A DNA stretch of 64,000 nt from Methylobacterium sp. J-076 (lineage in GTDB: Bacteria; Pseudomonadota; Alphaproteobacteria; Rhizobiales; Beijerinckiaceae). The position numbers were made by a program, and so were the translations under genes. The notes beneath the pieces were generated by a model. It was not told where the DNA came from. It worked only from the letters and a program-made list of their open reading frames with translations, and made no database searches. The stretch is from assembly GCF_022829405.1 (NCBI RefSeq), contig NZ_JAKSXW010000130.1:62001-126000 (forward strand), written 5' to 3'. This document shows, in pieces, positions 18,526 through 28,518 of this stretch (the first letter of the stretch is position 1; each line of letters starts with the position of its first letter).

Positions 18526-19305
18526 TCAGCGACGGTCGCCGGGCGCCGCGTCGGCGAAGCGGAGCACGACCGCCCGGCCCTCGGCCGGGGGATCGGTCAG
18601 GCGGGCGCGGAACCGGGCCGATTCCCCGGTCCCGAGGATCGCCCGGGGGGCCGGGGCGGGGAAGGCGCGCAGCAGCTTGCCGGCGGCATCGCTGATCTCG
18701 ATCCGCAGGGCCGGCACCGGCATGTCGGCCCGGCCCACCCCCACGAGGTCGCCCTCGACCACCAGTTCGGCGGAGCGATCCTCCACGGCCGGGTGCTGGA
18801 CCGCGACGACGTCGCGGATCTCCAGGCCCCTCAGGTTCACCGGCAGGCCGACCGTCGCGAAGGCGGAGGCGGTCTGCGGCACCATCCGGACGACGGCGTT
18901 CCGGGCGAGGCAGGCCACCGGTAGGGCGGCGAGGAGGGCCAGGACGACGAGCGCCGCCGGCGACAGGGGCAGGGCGGCCGCGGCGAAGGGACGCCGCGCC
19001 GGGCGGGTCTTCGTCCCCCTGGCCTTCCGCGTGCGGGGCGTGGGGGCCTCGTCCGGCACGGTGTCCGGCGCCGCGGCCTCGCGGACCGCCGCCGTGGCCT
19101 CCTCCCAGGCGGATTCCGTCACCGGGTCGGCGGGGGCCTCGGCGGAGGCGGCGACGTCCGCCTCCGCCGCCTCTTCGGTGGCGTCGCCGGGGGTGAGGAA
19201 CCATGTCTCGCGGCACGCGGCGCAGCGGACGGACCTGCCCTCCGGCCCGATCTTCGCCGCATCGATGCGGTAGCTGCTGGCGCAGGTCGGGCAGGTAATC
19301 AACAT
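18526..19305 (-). CDS. MJ0042-type zinc-ribbon membrane protein
   Basis: A 259-residue protein. The N-terminal zinc ribbon is clear: ITCPTCASSYRIDAAKIG, then GRSVRCAACRETWF, four Cys in two CxxC pairs. An acidic Ala/Glu-rich linker of about 60 residues follows, then a basic patch (TRKARGTKTRPARRP). One membrane helix (LSPAALVVLALLAALPVACLA) comes next, and then a C-terminal beta-rich domain like DUF3426. It is divergent from ftsE, a pairing common in Hyphomicrobiales. The function is unknown. Confidence 0.88.
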   Translation of the reverse strand: MLITCPTCASSYRIDAAKIGPEGRSVRCAACRETWFLTPGDATEEAAEADVAASAEAPADPVTESAWEEATAAVREAAAPDTVPDEAPTPRTRKARGTKTRPARRPFAAAALPLSPAALVVLALLAALPVACLARNAVVRMVPQTASAFATVGLPVNLRGLEIRDVVAVQHPAVEDRSAELVVEGDLVGVGRADMPVPALRIEISDAAGKLLRAFPAPAPRAILGTGESARFRARLTDPPAEGRAVVLRFADAAPGDRR

Positions 19306-19495
19306 CGGCGGGATACTCGACGCAGCCGCTCCGCCGCCCCGCGACGCCGGACGGCAGAAAAACTCTTGAGAAAAGGTGCCGGAACGGGGTTAACCTCGCG
19401 TGAAGCCGCAAGGGCTGCCGCCGCGCCCGGCGCGGTGGCTCCGGAACACAGCCCACGGGCGAAGCAGCGGGACGGCGTTGAACCTTCAGGCAACC

Positions 19496-20188
19496 ATGAA
19501 GAGCCTGCTGCCGGGGGCCGAACGGCCCGTGGTGCAGTTCGAGCACGTCGGCATGCGCTACGGCCTGGGGCCGGAGGTGCTCTCCGACGTCAGCTTCCGC
19601 ATCGCGCCCCATTCCTTCCAGTTCCTCACCGGCCCCTCGGGCGCCGGCAAGACGACCCTGCTCCGCCTGATCCTGCTCTCCGTCCGCCCGACGCGGGGCA
19701 CCGTGGCGATCTTCGGCGAGGAGGTGTCCGGCATCTCCAGCGAGAAGCTCACCCTGCTCCGGCGCCGGATGGGCGTGGTCTTCCAGGATTTCCGCCTCCT
19801 CGACCACCTCACGACCTACGAGAACGTCGCCCTCCCCCTGCGGGTGCAGGGCCGCTCCGAATCGGGCTACCGGGGGGAGGTGGTGGAGTTGCTGCGCTGG
19901 GTCGGCCTCGGCGAGCGGATGCACGCCCTCCCTCCCCTCCTGTCGGGCGGGGAGAAGCAGCGCGCGGCCATCGCCCGGGCGCTGATCGCCCGGCCCGACC
20001 TGCTGCTGGCCGACGAGCCCACCGGCAACGTCGATCCCGCCCTCGGCCGGCGGCTCCTGCGCCTCTTCCTCGAACTCAACAAGCTCGGCACGTCCGTGAT
20101 CATCGCGACCCACGATTTCGGCATCATGGATGCCGTCAATGCCCGCCGGATGGTGCTGAATGCCGGCCGGCTGCGGATCGAGGAATGA
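19496..20188 (+). CDS. ftsE: Cell division ATP-binding protein FtsE
   Basis: ATPase of the FtsEX complex, which couples ATP hydrolysis to septal murein hydrolase activation. It has Walker A GPSGAGKTTLLR, Q-loop VVFQDFRLL, signature LLSGGEKQR, Walker B LLLADEPTGNVDP and switch His in ATHDFG. From ATG 19496 it is 230 residues, standard for FtsE; the frame stays open further upstream (GTG 19400) without support. A TTAAC half-site lies about 105 bp upstream. Its stop overlaps the ftsX start (ATGA), implying coupled translation. Confidence 0.95.
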   Translation: MKSLLPGAERPVVQFEHVGMRYGLGPEVLSDVSFRIAPHSFQFLTGPSGAGKTTLLRLILLSVRPTRGTVAIFGEEVSGISSEKLTLLRRRMGVVFQDFRLLDHLTTYENVALPLRVQGRSESGYRGEVVELLRWVGLGERMHALPPLLSGGEKQRAAIARALIARPDLLLADEPTGNVDPALGRRLLRLFLELNKLGTSVIIATHDFGIMDAVNARRMVLNAGRLRIEE

Positions 20189-21147
20189 GCATCGCGGCCA
20201 AGGCCCGGGCCCGCGCCGCGGCGGCGTTCCCCACCGATCCGACACTCCCGGCCAACCTGCGGCGCAACGCGCCCCTGGTGCCCACCGACACCGCCGCCGG
20301 GCGTTCGCTGGCGGCGGTGATCGCCATTCTGACCTTCCTCGCCGGGCTCTGCGCGGGCGCCGCCGAGATGGTGGCGACCAATGCCGCCCAGTGGCAGAGC
20401 AGCGTGGCGCAGGAGGTGACCATCCAGGTCCGCCCCGGCCCCGGGCGCGACGTGGACGCCGACGTCGCCAAGGCGGAGGCGATCGCGAAGCAGGAGCCCG
20501 GGGTCGCCCGGACCCGCATCTTCTCGAAATCCGAATCGGAGCGGCTGCTCGAACCCTGGCTCGGCAGCGGCCTCGACCTGTCGGACCTGCCGGTGCCGCG
20601 CCTGATCGCCCTGCGGATGTCGGGGGACAGGGTCGACCTCGGGAGCCTGAGGACGAAGCTCGTCGCGGCCCTGCCGGGCGTTGCGAGCCTCGACGACCAT
20701 GCGCTCTGGCTGCAGCGCCTCTCCACCGCCGCGAGCGCCTTCGTGGGCGCGGGCATCGGCCTCGTGGTGCTGGTGCTGGTGGCCACCGGCCTCGCCGTCA
20801 CCTTCGCCACGAGGGGGGCGATGGCGGGCAACAAGGAAGTGGTGGACGTGCTGCACTTCGTCGGCGCAGGGGACGACTACATCGCCCGCGCCTTCCAGGC
20901 CCGGTTCTTCGGCCTCGGCCTCCGGGGCGGCGGGATCGGGGCGGCCTGCGCGATCCTGGCCTTCGTGATCGCCGGGCTCGTCACCGGCTCGGCCTCGTCG
21001 GGGCCGGCGGGGCAGGAGATCGAGGCCCTGTTCGGCGCCTTCCATATCGGCTGGCGCGGCTTCTTCAGCATCGCCCTGATCGGGGGAATCGCATCCCTCG
21101 TCACGGGGGCCGTCTCCCGCCTCACGGTGCGACGCTACCTCGGCTGA
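20185..21147 (+). CDS. ftsX: Cell division protein FtsX
   Basis: Permease-like partner of FtsE, 320 residues from ATG 20185 inside the ATGA overlap. The first membrane helix lies near residues 37-57 (LAAVIAILTFLAGLCAGAAE). An extracytoplasmic domain with VTIQVRPGPGRDVD follows, then three C-terminal helices. The FtsX-typical NKEVVDVLHFVGAGDDYIA loop lies between helices two and three. The fold and the ftsE partner make the assignment secure. No FtsX-dependent EnvC homologue is in the window, but the MltB-type enzyme at 60842 is another murein hydrolase. Confidence 0.93.
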   Translation: MSIAAKARARAAAAFPTDPTLPANLRRNAPLVPTDTAAGRSLAAVIAILTFLAGLCAGAAEMVATNAAQWQSSVAQEVTIQVRPGPGRDVDADVAKAEAIAKQEPGVARTRIFSKSESERLLEPWLGSGLDLSDLPVPRLIALRMSGDRVDLGSLRTKLVAALPGVASLDDHALWLQRLSTAASAFVGAGIGLVVLVLVATGLAVTFATRGAMAGNKEVVDVLHFVGAGDDYIARAFQARFFGLGLRGGGIGAACAILAFVIAGLVTGSASSGPAGQEIEALFGAFHIGWRGFFSIALIGGIASLVTGAVSRLTVRRYLG

Positions 21148-21287
21148 TTGCAGTTGGGTTTAGCCCGCAACTCAGCAGTGTGAACCGCGGGGAACCTTAA
21201 GTGTTTGGCAACCTGTTGGGAGAGTGATCTGTGGGCAGCCGCACCGGCTGCCTCCACCACGCCGCATTCGGCGCTAGGCTCCGGAGG

Positions 21288-22085
21288 ATGAACACGCGGA
21301 TGACGCGCGCTCCCGTCTCCCTCGCGACCGATGCCATCGGCTGGGTCTGGCACGAGCGTGCGGACGCGCCGACGACCCAGGGACCGGGCGCCGGGCCGGG
21401 CCATGCGGGCCGGGACAGGGCCCTGCGCTGTGGTGCCGTCGCCGCCGGCCTCGGCGTCGTCGCACTGGTCGGCGGCTTCCTCACCTTCGTCGGCACCGTC
21501 GCCCGGCAGGAGCGCATACCCGAGGGCCGCACGGACGGTATCGTCGCCCTGACCGGCGGTGCACAGCGGATCGGCGACGCGATCGACCTTCTGGCGGCGG
21601 GCTACGGCCGCCGCCTCCTGATCACCGGGGTGAACGAGCGCACGAGCCGCGAGGAGATCGCCCGCCTCAACCCCACCCAACGGGACCTCATCGCCTGCTG
21701 CGTCGATCTCGATTACCGGGCGCGGAACACCATCGGCAACGCCATCGAGACCCGGCGCTGGATGCGCACACACCATTTCAGCACCGTGGCGGTGGTGACC
21801 TCGAACTACCACATGCCGCGCACGCTGATCGAACTGGACCACGCGTTGCAGGAGAGCGAGCGGATCGTCCCGCACCCGGTGGTGACGGAGGGGTTCGATG
21901 CGGACGCGTGGTGGCGTAACCCGCCCGCGGCGCGGCTTCTGGCCTCCGAATACCTGAAGTTCCTGGTGAGCTGGGTCCGGACGCGCTTCGAGGCGGATCC
22001 CGAGCGGTCGAGGGCGGCGATCCTGATGGGCCGCCGCAAGCCGGTGAAGATGGTGGCCGAGCCGCTGATACGCGGGATCGAGTGA
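21288..22085 (+). CDS. YdcF/DUF218 family membrane protein
   Basis: A 265-residue protein with one membrane helix (GAVAAGLGVVALVGGFLTFVG) and a DUF218 domain. DUF218 elements are DGIVALTGGAQRIGDAIDLL, RRLLITG, NTIGNAIETRRW and VVTSNYHMPRTLIEL. Family members (YdcF, SanA) are linked to envelope integrity; biochemical function is unsettled. GGAGG directly abuts ATG 21288, leaving no spacer, while an in-frame ATG at 21300 lies 12 bases after it; the true start could be either. Following ftsE-ftsX is the usual rhizobial arrangement. Confidence 0.85.
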   Translation: MNTRMTRAPVSLATDAIGWVWHERADAPTTQGPGAGPGHAGRDRALRCGAVAAGLGVVALVGGFLTFVGTVARQERIPEGRTDGIVALTGGAQRIGDAIDLLAAGYGRRLLITGVNERTSREEIARLNPTQRDLIACCVDLDYRARNTIGNAIETRRWMRTHHFSTVAVVTSNYHMPRTLIELDHALQESERIVPHPVVTEGFDADAWWRNPPAARLLASEYLKFLVSWVRTRFEADPERSRAAILMGRRKPVKMVAEPLIRGIE

Positions 22086-22124
22086 GCCGTCTGCACCGAC
22101 TCGGCATGGGAGAACGTGCCCCTT

Positions 22125-22218
22125 CCGTCATTGCGAGCGCAGCGAAGCGATCCAGGGCAGCAGACCCTCTCAGGACGTGGCGCGTCCCTGGATTGCGTCG
22201 CTGCGCTCGCAATGACGG
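22125..22218. repeat. Palindromic intergenic repeat, copy B
   Basis: The best-preserved copy. CCGTCATTGCGAGCGCAGCG at the left and its complement CGCTGCGCTCGCAATGACGG at the right form the outer stem. GATCCAGGG and CCCTGGATT form the inner arms, around a variable centre. It lies 40 bp after the YdcF-family gene. Confidence 0.92.
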
Positions 22219-22232
22219 CACGGGATCATGAC

Positions 22233-22257
22233 GGCTGGCTGATTCATCCAGCCTTTT
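22233..22257 (+). terminator. Rho-independent terminator
   Basis: GGCTGG (22233-22238) pairs with CCAGCC (22248-22253) across a 9-base loop and is followed by TTTT. It lies after the YdcF gene and repeat copy B. Confidence 0.6.
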
Positions 22258-22379
22258 CCCGCCGGCCCACGGTCCGCCCAACGGGGACCACGCCTCCGCG
22301 CAGCGCGGTCTGAGCCCCCTCCCCCGCGTCGCGAGGAACGCGCATCGCGGCTCACGATCCAGGGTTCGGAGACGGCGCT

Positions 22380-22709
22380 CTACAGGCCCTTGCAGCGGTC
22401 GCGGATGGCCACCGCGAACTCCTTCTCGGAGCCCTGCACCTGCGCGAGTCCCCTCGTGCGCTCGGTGCCCGAGAGGCAGCGCCCGTAGACGGCGGCGACC
22501 CGCCTCATCGTCTCGACATGGCGGCGCCAGACCCGGCAGCTCTTCTCCGTGTCGCTGACGTCGGCCTGCTCCAGCTGGTCGATGGCTTGTCGCTGCATCG
22601 ACTGGGCGACCAGCACGTCCCGCGGGCAGGTCGCATCGCCGCCCTGGGCCAGGGCGGGTGCCGCGAAGCCGAGGATGGCGAACGCGGCGAACGGACGGCG
22701 GAGCGGCAT
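22380..22709 (-). CDS. Small secreted protein after ptsN
   Basis: A 109-residue product with a signal peptide (RRPFAAFAILGFAAPALAQ). The helical mature part has four Cys (ATCPRD, SCRVW, GRCLSG, RCKGL), which could form two disulfides. No family recognised. Its ATG overlaps the ptsN stop by one base (TGATG), so translation is probably coupled. The functional link with ptsN is unclear. It is probably periplasmic. Confidence 0.7.
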   Translation of the reverse strand: MPLRRPFAAFAILGFAAPALAQGGDATCPRDVLVAQSMQRQAIDQLEQADVSDTEKSCRVWRRHVETMRRVAAVYGRCLSGTERTRGLAQVQGSEKEFAVAIRDRCKGL

Positions 22710-23176
22710 CAGGCGGCCCGGGAGGCGGCGTTGCGCGTGAGCAGGGCATAGAGCGCCCCCGCATCGCGGGCGGCCCGGATGCTGGCGAGCATCCCCGGCT
22801 CGCGCAGGACGCGCGCCACCTGCGCTAGGGCCTTGAGGTGGTCCGCCCCCGCCCCTTCCGGGGCGAGCAGGAGGAAGGCGGTATCGACGGGCTCGCCGTC
22901 GAGGGCCTCGAAGTCGATGGGACGGTCGAAGCGCGCGAACAGGCCGAATAGCCGGTCGAGGCCGGGCAGCTTGCCGTGGGGGATCGCCACGCCCTCCCCG
23001 ATCCCGGTCGAGCCGAGGCGCTCCCGCTGGAGGAGCGTCTCGAACACCGCCCTGTCCGCCAGCATCGGCAGGCGGCGGGCCGCGTGGACCGCCAGATCCT
23101 GCAGCACCTGCTTCTTCGAGCGGGCGCGCAGGGAGGAGACCACCGACTCGGGGTCAAGAAACGCGAGTAGTGGCAT
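22709..23176 (-). CDS. ptsN: Nitrogen-PTS EIIA protein PtsN
   Basis: EIIA(Ntr) phosphocarrier of the nitrogen-related PTS, which regulates potassium, nitrogen and stress responses rather than sugar import. The 155 residues from ATG 23176 include the phosphorylated-His region VAIPHGKLPGLDR and the LLLAPEGAGADHLKALAQVARVL block of the PTS EIIA-2 fold. It is the second gene after hpf, as in rpoN-hpf-ptsN clusters, though rpoN is not visible next to it. A Kup transporter, a known EIIA(Ntr)-linked system in other bacteria, is encoded at 46-48 kb. Confidence 0.93.
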   Translation of the reverse strand: MPLLAFLDPESVVSSLRARSKKQVLQDLAVHAARRLPMLADRAVFETLLQRERLGSTGIGEGVAIPHGKLPGLDRLFGLFARFDRPIDFEALDGEPVDTAFLLLAPEGAGADHLKALAQVARVLREPGMLASIRAARDAGALYALLTRNAASRAA

Positions 23177-23320
23177 GGAACGACCGTTGCCCCGCCGCCG
23201 GGCTCCCCCAGGGAGCCGGCCCCTCAAGATCGCCGTGCCCAACCGGAGACGGACACGCCTCGGTCCAATGCTGGACCACGGAGACGGTTCCGGCTCTGTT
23301 CCGCGGCGACCCGATGGTGC

Positions 23321-23917
23321 TCAGGCGCCGCCAGCCGGAGGATCGACCCAGCCGATCGCCCCGTCACTGCGCCGGTATACGATGTTGACGCGTCCGGTGC
23401 CAGCGTGGACGAAGACAACCACCGGAGATCCTGTCAGGTCCAGGGCGGTCACCGCCTCTCCCACCGTCTGGCGTTGGAGCGCTCGGGTGGTCTCGGCCAC
23501 GATCGGGGGATGGGCATCGCCCTCCGGCTCGGGCTCGATATCCTCCTCATCGGGGGCGGCCAGCACGGCGTAGGCGGCTTCCATCCCGCCCCCGTCCTTC
23601 GGGGCCGAGGCGTGCTCCTTCAGCCGGTGCTTGTAGCGGCGCAGGCGCGTCTCCAGCCGGTCGGCGGTCTGCTCGAAGCTCGCGCGGGGGTCATGCGCGG
23701 AGCCCACCGCTTCCATCGTCAGCCCGGAGACGAGGTGCAGCACGCAATCGGTGCGATAGGAGCTCCCGTCGCGGCGGAGGGTGACGTGGCCGGTGCACCC
23801 GTCCTGCATGTGCGGGTCGAGGTACTTGGACAGCGTCGCCGCCATCCGTTCCACCACCCGGGTGCGCAGGCTCTCACCGAGATCCACCCCGTGGCCGGTG
23901 ACGCGCAATGACCGCAT
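23321..23917 (-). CDS. hpf: Long-form ribosome hibernation factor HPF
   Basis: Binds and inactivates ribosomes in stationary phase, forming 100S dimers. The 198 residues have the N-terminal S30AE domain (LRVTGHGVDLGESLRTRVVE, HVTLRRDG). A linker of about 60 residues follows, and then the C-terminal dimerisation domain (GEAVTALDLTGSPVVVFVHA, VNIVYRRSDG, IGWVDP). This identifies the long form. GAGGAAGC precedes ATG 23917. ptsN lies 144 bp downstream on the same strand. Confidence 0.95.
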   Translation of the reverse strand: MRSLRVTGHGVDLGESLRTRVVERMAATLSKYLDPHMQDGCTGHVTLRRDGSSYRTDCVLHLVSGLTMEAVGSAHDPRASFEQTADRLETRLRRYKHRLKEHASAPKDGGGMEAAYAVLAAPDEEDIEPEPEGDAHPPIVAETTRALQRQTVGEAVTALDLTGSPVVVFVHAGTGRVNIVYRRSDGAIGWVDPPAGGA

Positions 23918-24067
23918 GCTTCCTCCTCTGCGTCCGAATGTCCAAGGAATTAGAGACCCGTTCCGACGCAAGTCAACGGAGCATCGCCCGTTTCCTTGAG
24001 CCGGGGGCCGCGCAATCCGTTAACCAATTCGGTCCAAGGGTCGGAGAGGTTCCGTAAGGGTATCGCG

Positions 24068-24241
24068 ATGACCGTCCTGTTCGTCCTCGCCGTCATTCCC
24101 GTCACCGTCGCCATCGTCCTGGCGCGGGGAGAGCCGGTGCGGACCATCAGCTGCCTCGGTGCCATGAGCGTCGGCTGCGTCATCGCCTGCTACACCCTCC
24201 TGGGAGCGCTGCGCGGCCGCCTGTCGGGCGAGATTCGCTAG
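24068..24241 (+). CDS. Putative small membrane protein
   Basis: Fifty-seven residues with two hydrophobic helices (VLFVLAVIPVTVAIVLA and MSVGCVIACYTLLGAL) joined by a short loop with Arg. A weak ribosome site (AAGGG) lies about 8 bases before ATG 24068. It is divergent from hpf, with a TTAACC half-site in between. No family recognised; support is only codon openness and membrane character. Confidence 0.45.
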   Translation: MTVLFVLAVIPVTVAIVLARGEPVRTISCLGAMSVGCVIACYTLLGALRGRLSGEIR

Positions 24242-24342
24242 GGCGTCGATCCAGACGAAGGCAACAGCCGTGTCTGGAAAAATCGATGCAAACACGAATA
24301 GCGAGTGCTCATGTGCACGAATGAAGTGAGTGCGTCGGAGCG

Positions 24343-24930
24343 CTAGGGCGCCTCGGCCCCGGCATCCTCCGCCGCCGTCGCCTCCTCCTGAGGGGGCGGA
24401 TCGCCCCCGGCGCCGATGTCCGGGAAGGGGCTCGGCCGAAACGGCGCGGTGAGGGCGACGCAGCTGCGCATGGCCGAGACCGCCTCGCGCAGGGCGCGTT
24501 CCAGGTCCTGGACCCGTGACGTCAGCGCGGCGGCGGACGCCTCGGCGGCGTCGGCGGCCTCGCCCTGCTGCTTGAGGGAGGCCAGGATGCCCTGGGCGGT
24601 GGAGCGCGCCTCGTTGCGCTCGCGCTTGAGGCGCTCGGCCTCGGCTTCGGCGATCTGCGCCCGCTGCTTCCAGCCCCCGGCCACCCCCGCCGTCTCGAAG
24701 GTCGCCACCCGCTGCCGGGCCTCGTCGAGCTGGCTCCGCACGCGCAGGGCATCGGCCTCCGCCGCCGAGGCACGGAACGCCGCATCCTGAATGCAGGCCA
24801 GGGCCGCACGGATGTTCTGGGCATCGATGAGGATGCCGTCTTCGGCAAAGCAATCCGCCAGCGCCGCGAGCGCCTGACGCTGCGTGTCGGTCAGCACCGT
24901 CCCATCCCCGGGGAAGACAGCATGGGACAA
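24343..24930 (-). CDS. Coiled-coil protein, function unknown
   Basis: A 195-residue cytoplasmic protein. The first part is a small helical region (LTDTQRQALAALADCFAED). A long Ala/Glu/Arg-rich stretch of about 100 residues with heptad character follows (AEADALRVRSQLDEARQRVA, AEAERLKRERNEARSTAQ, RVQDLERALREAV). The tail is acidic and Pro-rich. No enzyme motif is present. It could be a structural or DNA-associated protein, but nothing in the neighbourhood shows this. Confidence 0.6.
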   Translation of the reverse strand: MSHAVFPGDGTVLTDTQRQALAALADCFAEDGILIDAQNIRAALACIQDAAFRASAAEADALRVRSQLDEARQRVATFETAGVAGGWKQRAQIAEAEAERLKRERNEARSTAQGILASLKQQGEAADAAEASAAALTSRVQDLERALREAVSAMRSCVALTAPFRPSPFPDIGAGGDPPPQEEATAAEDAGAEAP

Positions 24931-25077
24931 GGGAGTAGTCTCGCCGGTCCCGCCCTGTCGAGCGCATCGGCGAAGAAGGGCGGGAGAACGTCACCGATCC
25001 CGGCGACCGTCGCCCTGCCGGACGGCGGGCCACCGCCGCAATGCGGAACACGGCTCATGCGATGAAAGCGGGAAATT

Positions 25078-25154
25078 TGGTCGGAGTGGCAGGATTTGAA
25101 CCTGCGACCCCCACGTCCCGAACGTGGTGCGCTACCAGACTGCGCTACACTCCG
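25078..25154 (-). tRNA. tRNA-Pro (anticodon CGG)
   Basis: Read on the minus strand, 77 bases fold as a full cloverleaf. The acceptor stem is CGGAGTG/CACTCCG, and the D-arm GCGCAGTCTGGTAGCGC. The anticodon stem CCACG/CGTGG encloses TTCGGGA, giving anticodon CGG at 25118-25120. The T-arm is GCAGGTTCAAATCCTGC, the discriminator is A, and a 3' CCA is encoded. It reads CCG proline codons, which are frequent in this GC-rich genome. Confidence 0.97.
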
Positions 25155-25232
25155 AAGGCCGGCGGGCGCTGTGGCGCGACCGGCGAGCCGGCTTATAGCG
25201 ACGCCATTCCCAGGCCGCAAGCGCCCGGAGCG

Positions 25233-25940
25233 TCATTTCGCATCGAACTCGTCCGCCCAGCCCGCCGGGAGGGCCGTCGTGCGGATCGTGCAGCCCGCCG
25301 CGGGGACCGCCGCCGTGGCGCAGACGCCGGGTCCGGCCTCGATGGCGGCCAGCGTCCAGCCCGCCGCCTCCCCCGCGATCCGCAGCATCCGCGGCGGGGC
25401 CGGCGGCACGCTGACCGAGAATGCGGCGAGGGGTAGGGAGAGGCCGGCGCCGAGGGCCTTCACCACCGCCTCCTTGCGAGTCCACAGGGCGAAGAACGCG
25501 GCCTCCCGGGCCTCCGGCGGCAACGCTTCGAGGGCGCAGGCCTCGTCCTGGGCGAAGTGGCCGCGGGCGATGCGCAGGGCGTCGGGCAAGGGCCGGCGGA
25601 CCTCCACATCGACGCCGATCCGCGCGCTGCGGACGAGGCCGACCAGGGCGACGCCCCCCGAATGGGACAGGTTGATGTCGAGGCCGGTGCCGGCGGGCTC
25701 CGCCAGGAACGGCCGTCCATCGGCGTCCCGCCCGAAGCGCAGGGAGGCGGCCGGGCGGCCGAGCGCCGCGCCGACGACGGCGCGCAGGGCGGCGTGGCTG
25801 GCGAGGAAGCGTGCCCGGTCGGCAGCGCGGAGGAACCGGCCGGCGCGGTCCGTCTCCTCCGGATCCAGAACCCCCGCACAGCGGGCGAGCCGCCCCGGAT
25901 CGAGGCCGAGGCCGACGACGACCACATCCGCCCGCGCCAT
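25233..25940 (-). CDS. Sfp-type 4'-phosphopantetheinyl transferase
   Basis: Transfers 4'-phosphopantetheine from CoA to a carrier-protein serine. The 235 residues contain the substrate loop INLSHSGGVALVGLV, the Mg-binding RIGVDVEVRR (Asp and Glu) and the FFALWTRKEAVVKALGAGL block, all typical of the Sfp/EntD class. No polyketide, peptide synthetase or carrier-protein gene is nearby, so the acceptor is elsewhere. It is divergent from ligA (90 bp) and reads towards the tRNA gene. Confidence 0.9.
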   Translation of the reverse strand: MARADVVVVGLGLDPGRLARCAGVLDPEETDRAGRFLRAADRARFLASHAALRAVVGAALGRPAASLRFGRDADGRPFLAEPAGTGLDINLSHSGGVALVGLVRSARIGVDVEVRRPLPDALRIARGHFAQDEACALEALPPEAREAAFFALWTRKEAVVKALGAGLSLPLAAFSVSVPPAPPRMLRIAGEAAGWTLAAIEAGPGVCATAAVPAAGCTIRTTALPAGWADEFDAK

Positions 25941-26021
25941 GCTCCGTATCCCCCGTCATTCATCGGGCGGGCCGCAGATTCCGGTGCCGGGAGGCCTCCA
26001 ATCCGGCCCGAAATGCCCTAG

Positions 26022-28463
<2,442 letters not shown>

Positions 28464-28518
28464 AGCCGGAGTCGCGGGCGGCGTAGTTTCGGGGAACGCT
28501 CCGGGAACGCGCGGCCCC

